Below are positions 15,121 through 16,492 of a stretch of DNA of 16,492 nucleotides, piece after piece. The first letter of the stretch is position 1, and each line of letters starts with the position of its first letter. Location of the stretch: assembly GCA_041686315.1 (NCBI GenBank), contig JAWLEC010000061.1, positions 1-16,492 on the forward strand, in the 5' to 3' direction. A program made the translations under genes and the position numbers. The notes beneath the pieces are model-generated. The model made no database searches. It saw nothing but the letters and a program-made list of their open reading frames with translations, and was not told where the DNA came from. The DNA comes from Sva-07 sp041686315. Its GTDB lineage: Bacteria; Actinomycetota; Acidimicrobiia; Acidimicrobiales; Ilumatobacteraceae.

Positions 15121-16236
15121 TTAGGTGGTGTGGACGAGGTCGGTGCGGATGGCGTGGTAGACCTCGCGGGCGATGGCGCGTTTGATGATGCGTATGGCGT
15201 CTTTGTTGGTCTTGCCGCGTGAGCAGATTCGGTCTCGGTAGGCCTGGGTTCGTTGGTCGTAGCGGAGTCGGCAGAGGACGATCCGGTAGAGCGCAGCGTT
15301 CGCGGCTCGGTCGCCACCGCGGTTGAGTCGGTGCCGGTTGATGGTCTTGCCGGATGTGGCGGGGATCGGTGCAGCGCCGCAGAGCATGGCGAATGCGGCG
15401 GAGGTGGTGATGCGGTCGGGGTTGTCGCCGGTGGTGATCAGGAGCTGGCTGGCGACGTCGGTGCCGACACCGAAGAGGCTGATCAGGGTGGGGGCGGTTT
15501 CGGCGGTGAGGTCGTCGAGGTCGTTGTCGATGTCGGCGAGTTCGTCGTCGAGGGTGGCGATGCGGCGGGCGAGTCGGGTCAGGGTGGCTTTGGTTGCGGC
15601 GGTTGGATCGCAGAGCCGTCCTGGTCGAGGTGACTGCTTGGTGTGCGTCGTCGGTGTGGGTGCCGGGTTGCGAGCGGGACGCAGACTGCGGCAGCGGGTC
15701 AGCAATGCGCCCCGGTCGAGGCTGTTGAGTTCGGACCGCAACGGTTCGGGAGCGGTCTTGATCACCGCTTTGAGCTGGGTCAATGCGGCCGTGCGGGCCT
15801 TGATTGCGCTCGTGCGGGCGACACGCAGCACCCGGATCATCTCCACGTTGCCGTCTCGGGGCTTGGGTGTCACGGACGCCCGGCCCGACAACGCTGCTCG
15901 TGCTGCGGCGTAGGCGTCGATCGGGTCGGACTTGCCCTCGAACCGGCGGGACTTGCGATCCGGGCGGTCGACCTCGACCACAGCCTCGATCCCTGCGTTG
16001 CGTAGATGGGCACAGATACCGACGCCGTAGACGCCGGTGCCTTCGATCCCGACGATCTCGATGTTGCCGTGGGATCGGGCCCACGCCTCGAGTTGACGGT
16101 GACCGGCTGGGGTGGTGTCAAAGCTGGCATGGCCGAGTTCTCGGCCGATCTGATCAATCGCAGCAGCAGCGTTGACGTCGGCATGCGTGTCGATCCCGAC
16201 CGCGATCGACACCGCCGGTGTGGAGTCTGGAATCAT
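15121..16236 (-). CDS. IS110-family transposase (DEDD recombinase)
   Basis: Protein of 371 aa, normal for the family. The N-terminal RuvC-like DEDD domain shows VGIDTHAD (D16), GIEGTGVYG (E65) and RRFEGKSDPIDAYAAARAAL (D104, D107). A helical middle (about 130-245) leads to the C-terminal Transposase_20-type domain: LISLFGVGTDVASQLL, FAMLCGAAPIPATSGKT (likely catalytic Ser295) and RLNRGGDRAANAALYRIV. It cuts and rejoins the element through a circular intermediate, guided in this family by an RNA from the element's own noncoding end. ATG 16236 is chosen because the fold starts at once and AAAGGGA lies about 10 bp upstream; a longer frame to 16299 adds 21 unrelated residues. No frameshift or missing catalytic residue is seen, so it may be active. 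Confidence 0.93.
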   Translation of the reverse strand: MIPDSTPAVSIAVGIDTHADVNAAAAIDQIGRELGHASFDTTPAGHRQLEAWARSHGNIEIVGIEGTGVYGVGICAHLRNAGIEAVVEVDRPDRKSRRFEGKSDPIDAYAAARAALSGRASVTPKPRDGNVEMIRVLRVARTSAIKARTAALTQLKAVIKTAPEPLRSELNSLDRGALLTRCRSLRPARNPAPTPTTHTKQSPRPGRLCDPTAATKATLTRLARRIATLDDELADIDNDLDDLTAETAPTLISLFGVGTDVASQLLITTGDNPDRITTSAAFAMLCGAAPIPATSGKTINRHRLNRGGDRAANAALYRIVLCRLRYDQRTQAYRDRICSRGKTNKDAIRIIKRAIAREVYHAIRTDLVHTT

Positions 16237-16305
16237 GGTGTTGTCGTCCCTTTCGGTTGTGCGTTGGGGGCGGCACGCACGAACCGAACGGACGGACAAG
16301 ACAGT

Positions 16306-16453
16306 GATGGGCGCCTGGTAGCGCAGGCTCCTATGAGGTCACGACCATCCAGCAGTGAGTGCCAGAGACCCGCCTGCGGTCACCGGATCGACAAATCCCC
16401 AACAAGCCACATATGGACAGTCAGACCCAGGGTCAAATCCGGCGACCGCAGGC
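16306..16453 (-). ncRNA. Candidate IS110 bridge RNA region
   Basis: Upstream of the transposase and on its strand, two hairpins can form. One has arms 16372-16388 and 16437-16453 (17 bp, one mismatch) around a 48-nt loop. The other has GATGG (16306-16310) pairing with CCATC (16345-16349), with an inner GCCTG/CAGGC stem. The first loop contains GTCAGACCC (16420-16428), also present in the right target flank (16473-16481). The second contains GCTCCTATG (16327-16335), also present at the other end of the element (15098-15106). This is the layout expected of target- and donor-binding loops. RNA ends are not defined. Confidence 0.4.
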
Positions 16454-16472
16454 AGGCAACCCCATTATCACT

Positions 16473-16492
16473 GTCAGACCCCGATCGTGATC
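16473..16492. repeat. Right half of the palindrome interrupted by the IS110 element
   Basis: GTCAGACCCC (16473-16482) continues into GATCGTGATC; 16479-16492 mirrors 15082-15095. The window ends inside the matching stretch, so the arm may be longer. Confidence 0.6.

Larger units (their letters stand above)
15096..16472 (-). mobile_element. IS110-family insertion sequence
   Basis: An intact DEDD/serine transposase with only about 25 bp downstream of it and about 236 bp of noncoding DNA upstream. This asymmetric layout is that of the IS110 group, where the upstream noncoding end encodes a bridge RNA. The boundaries are placed where the flanking palindrome (15082-15095 and about 16473-16492) is interrupted; the right edge may be off by a few bases because IS110 elements share a short core with their target. 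Length about 1.38 kb, within the family's usual range. IS110 elements lack terminal inverted repeats and do not make long target duplications, and none is seen. Confidence 0.75.

Noticed and set aside
14942..16084. Second large - strand open frame overlapping the transposase
   Set aside because: Arg/Pro/His-rich, no domain; a shadow of the transposase in another frame.
15098..16335. GCTCCTATG direct repeats (15098-15106, 16327-16335) as element ends or target duplication
   Set aside because: That boundary would leave only about 100 bp upstream of the transposase and would not explain the interrupted palindrome; an internal guide match fits better.
15082..16492. The 14-bp mirrored ends as terminal inverted repeats of the IS
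   Set aside because: IS110 elements lack such repeats, and the joined flanks restore a palindrome seen elsewhere in the window, so target DNA is the better reading. Not fully excluded.

Overview
The window is very GC-rich with dense, short intergenic gaps, and it looks chromosomal. Clues pointing to a high-GC Actinomycetota, probably Acidimicrobiia/Ilumatobacter-like, are: TANNNT -10 boxes placed 6-8 bp before start codons (leaderless genes), an MmyB-type regulator, an actinobacterial-style ArgG N-terminus, two LAAC/FAAC-type lipoproteins and an IS110 element. The taxon is inferred; no rRNA or marker gene is present.

Layout. 1-219: no gene seen, but two 52-bp hairpin repeats. 220-2221: an MmyB-like HTH regulator (-) diverging from an M20 metallopeptidase (+). 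A hairpin overlapping the peptidase stop codon separates it from the convergent gene pair argG (argininosuccinate synthase) and a small four-helix membrane protein (2274-4345, -). A 45-bp divergent promoter region leads to a GT2 glycosyltransferase (4391-5212), then an L,D-transpeptidase with a peptidoglycan-binding domain and Thr-rich tail (5364-6632), then an alpha/beta hydrolase (6731-7768). A 90-bp palindromic element lies between the hydrolase and a convergent zinc-metallopeptidase lipoprotein (7897-9483, -).

9762-14985 is a five-gene branched-chain amino acid (HAAT-type) ABC transporter operon in the order ATPase, ATPase, permease, permease, binding protein. It has its own promoter, strong G-rich ribosome binding sites, an intercistronic hairpin before the binding-protein gene and a terminator hairpin after it. 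15096 to about 16472 is an intact IS110-family element on the - strand.

The most interesting part is the IS110 element. Its flanks rejoin into a palindrome with the same 13-bp centre (GGGGTCAGACCCC) found in the 90-bp element at 7795-7884, so it appears to have inserted into a palindromic repeat. Its noncoding region upstream of the transposase can fold into two hairpins whose loops carry short matches to the target flank and to the element's own other end, as expected for a bridge RNA. A second theme is the large number of short tandem repeats (11, 13, 14, 15, 18 bp). Inside genes every unit is a multiple of 3 bp (ArgG N-terminus, GT2 N-terminus, hydrolase interior, binding-protein linker); between genes or over stop codons the units are 11, 13 and 14 bp.
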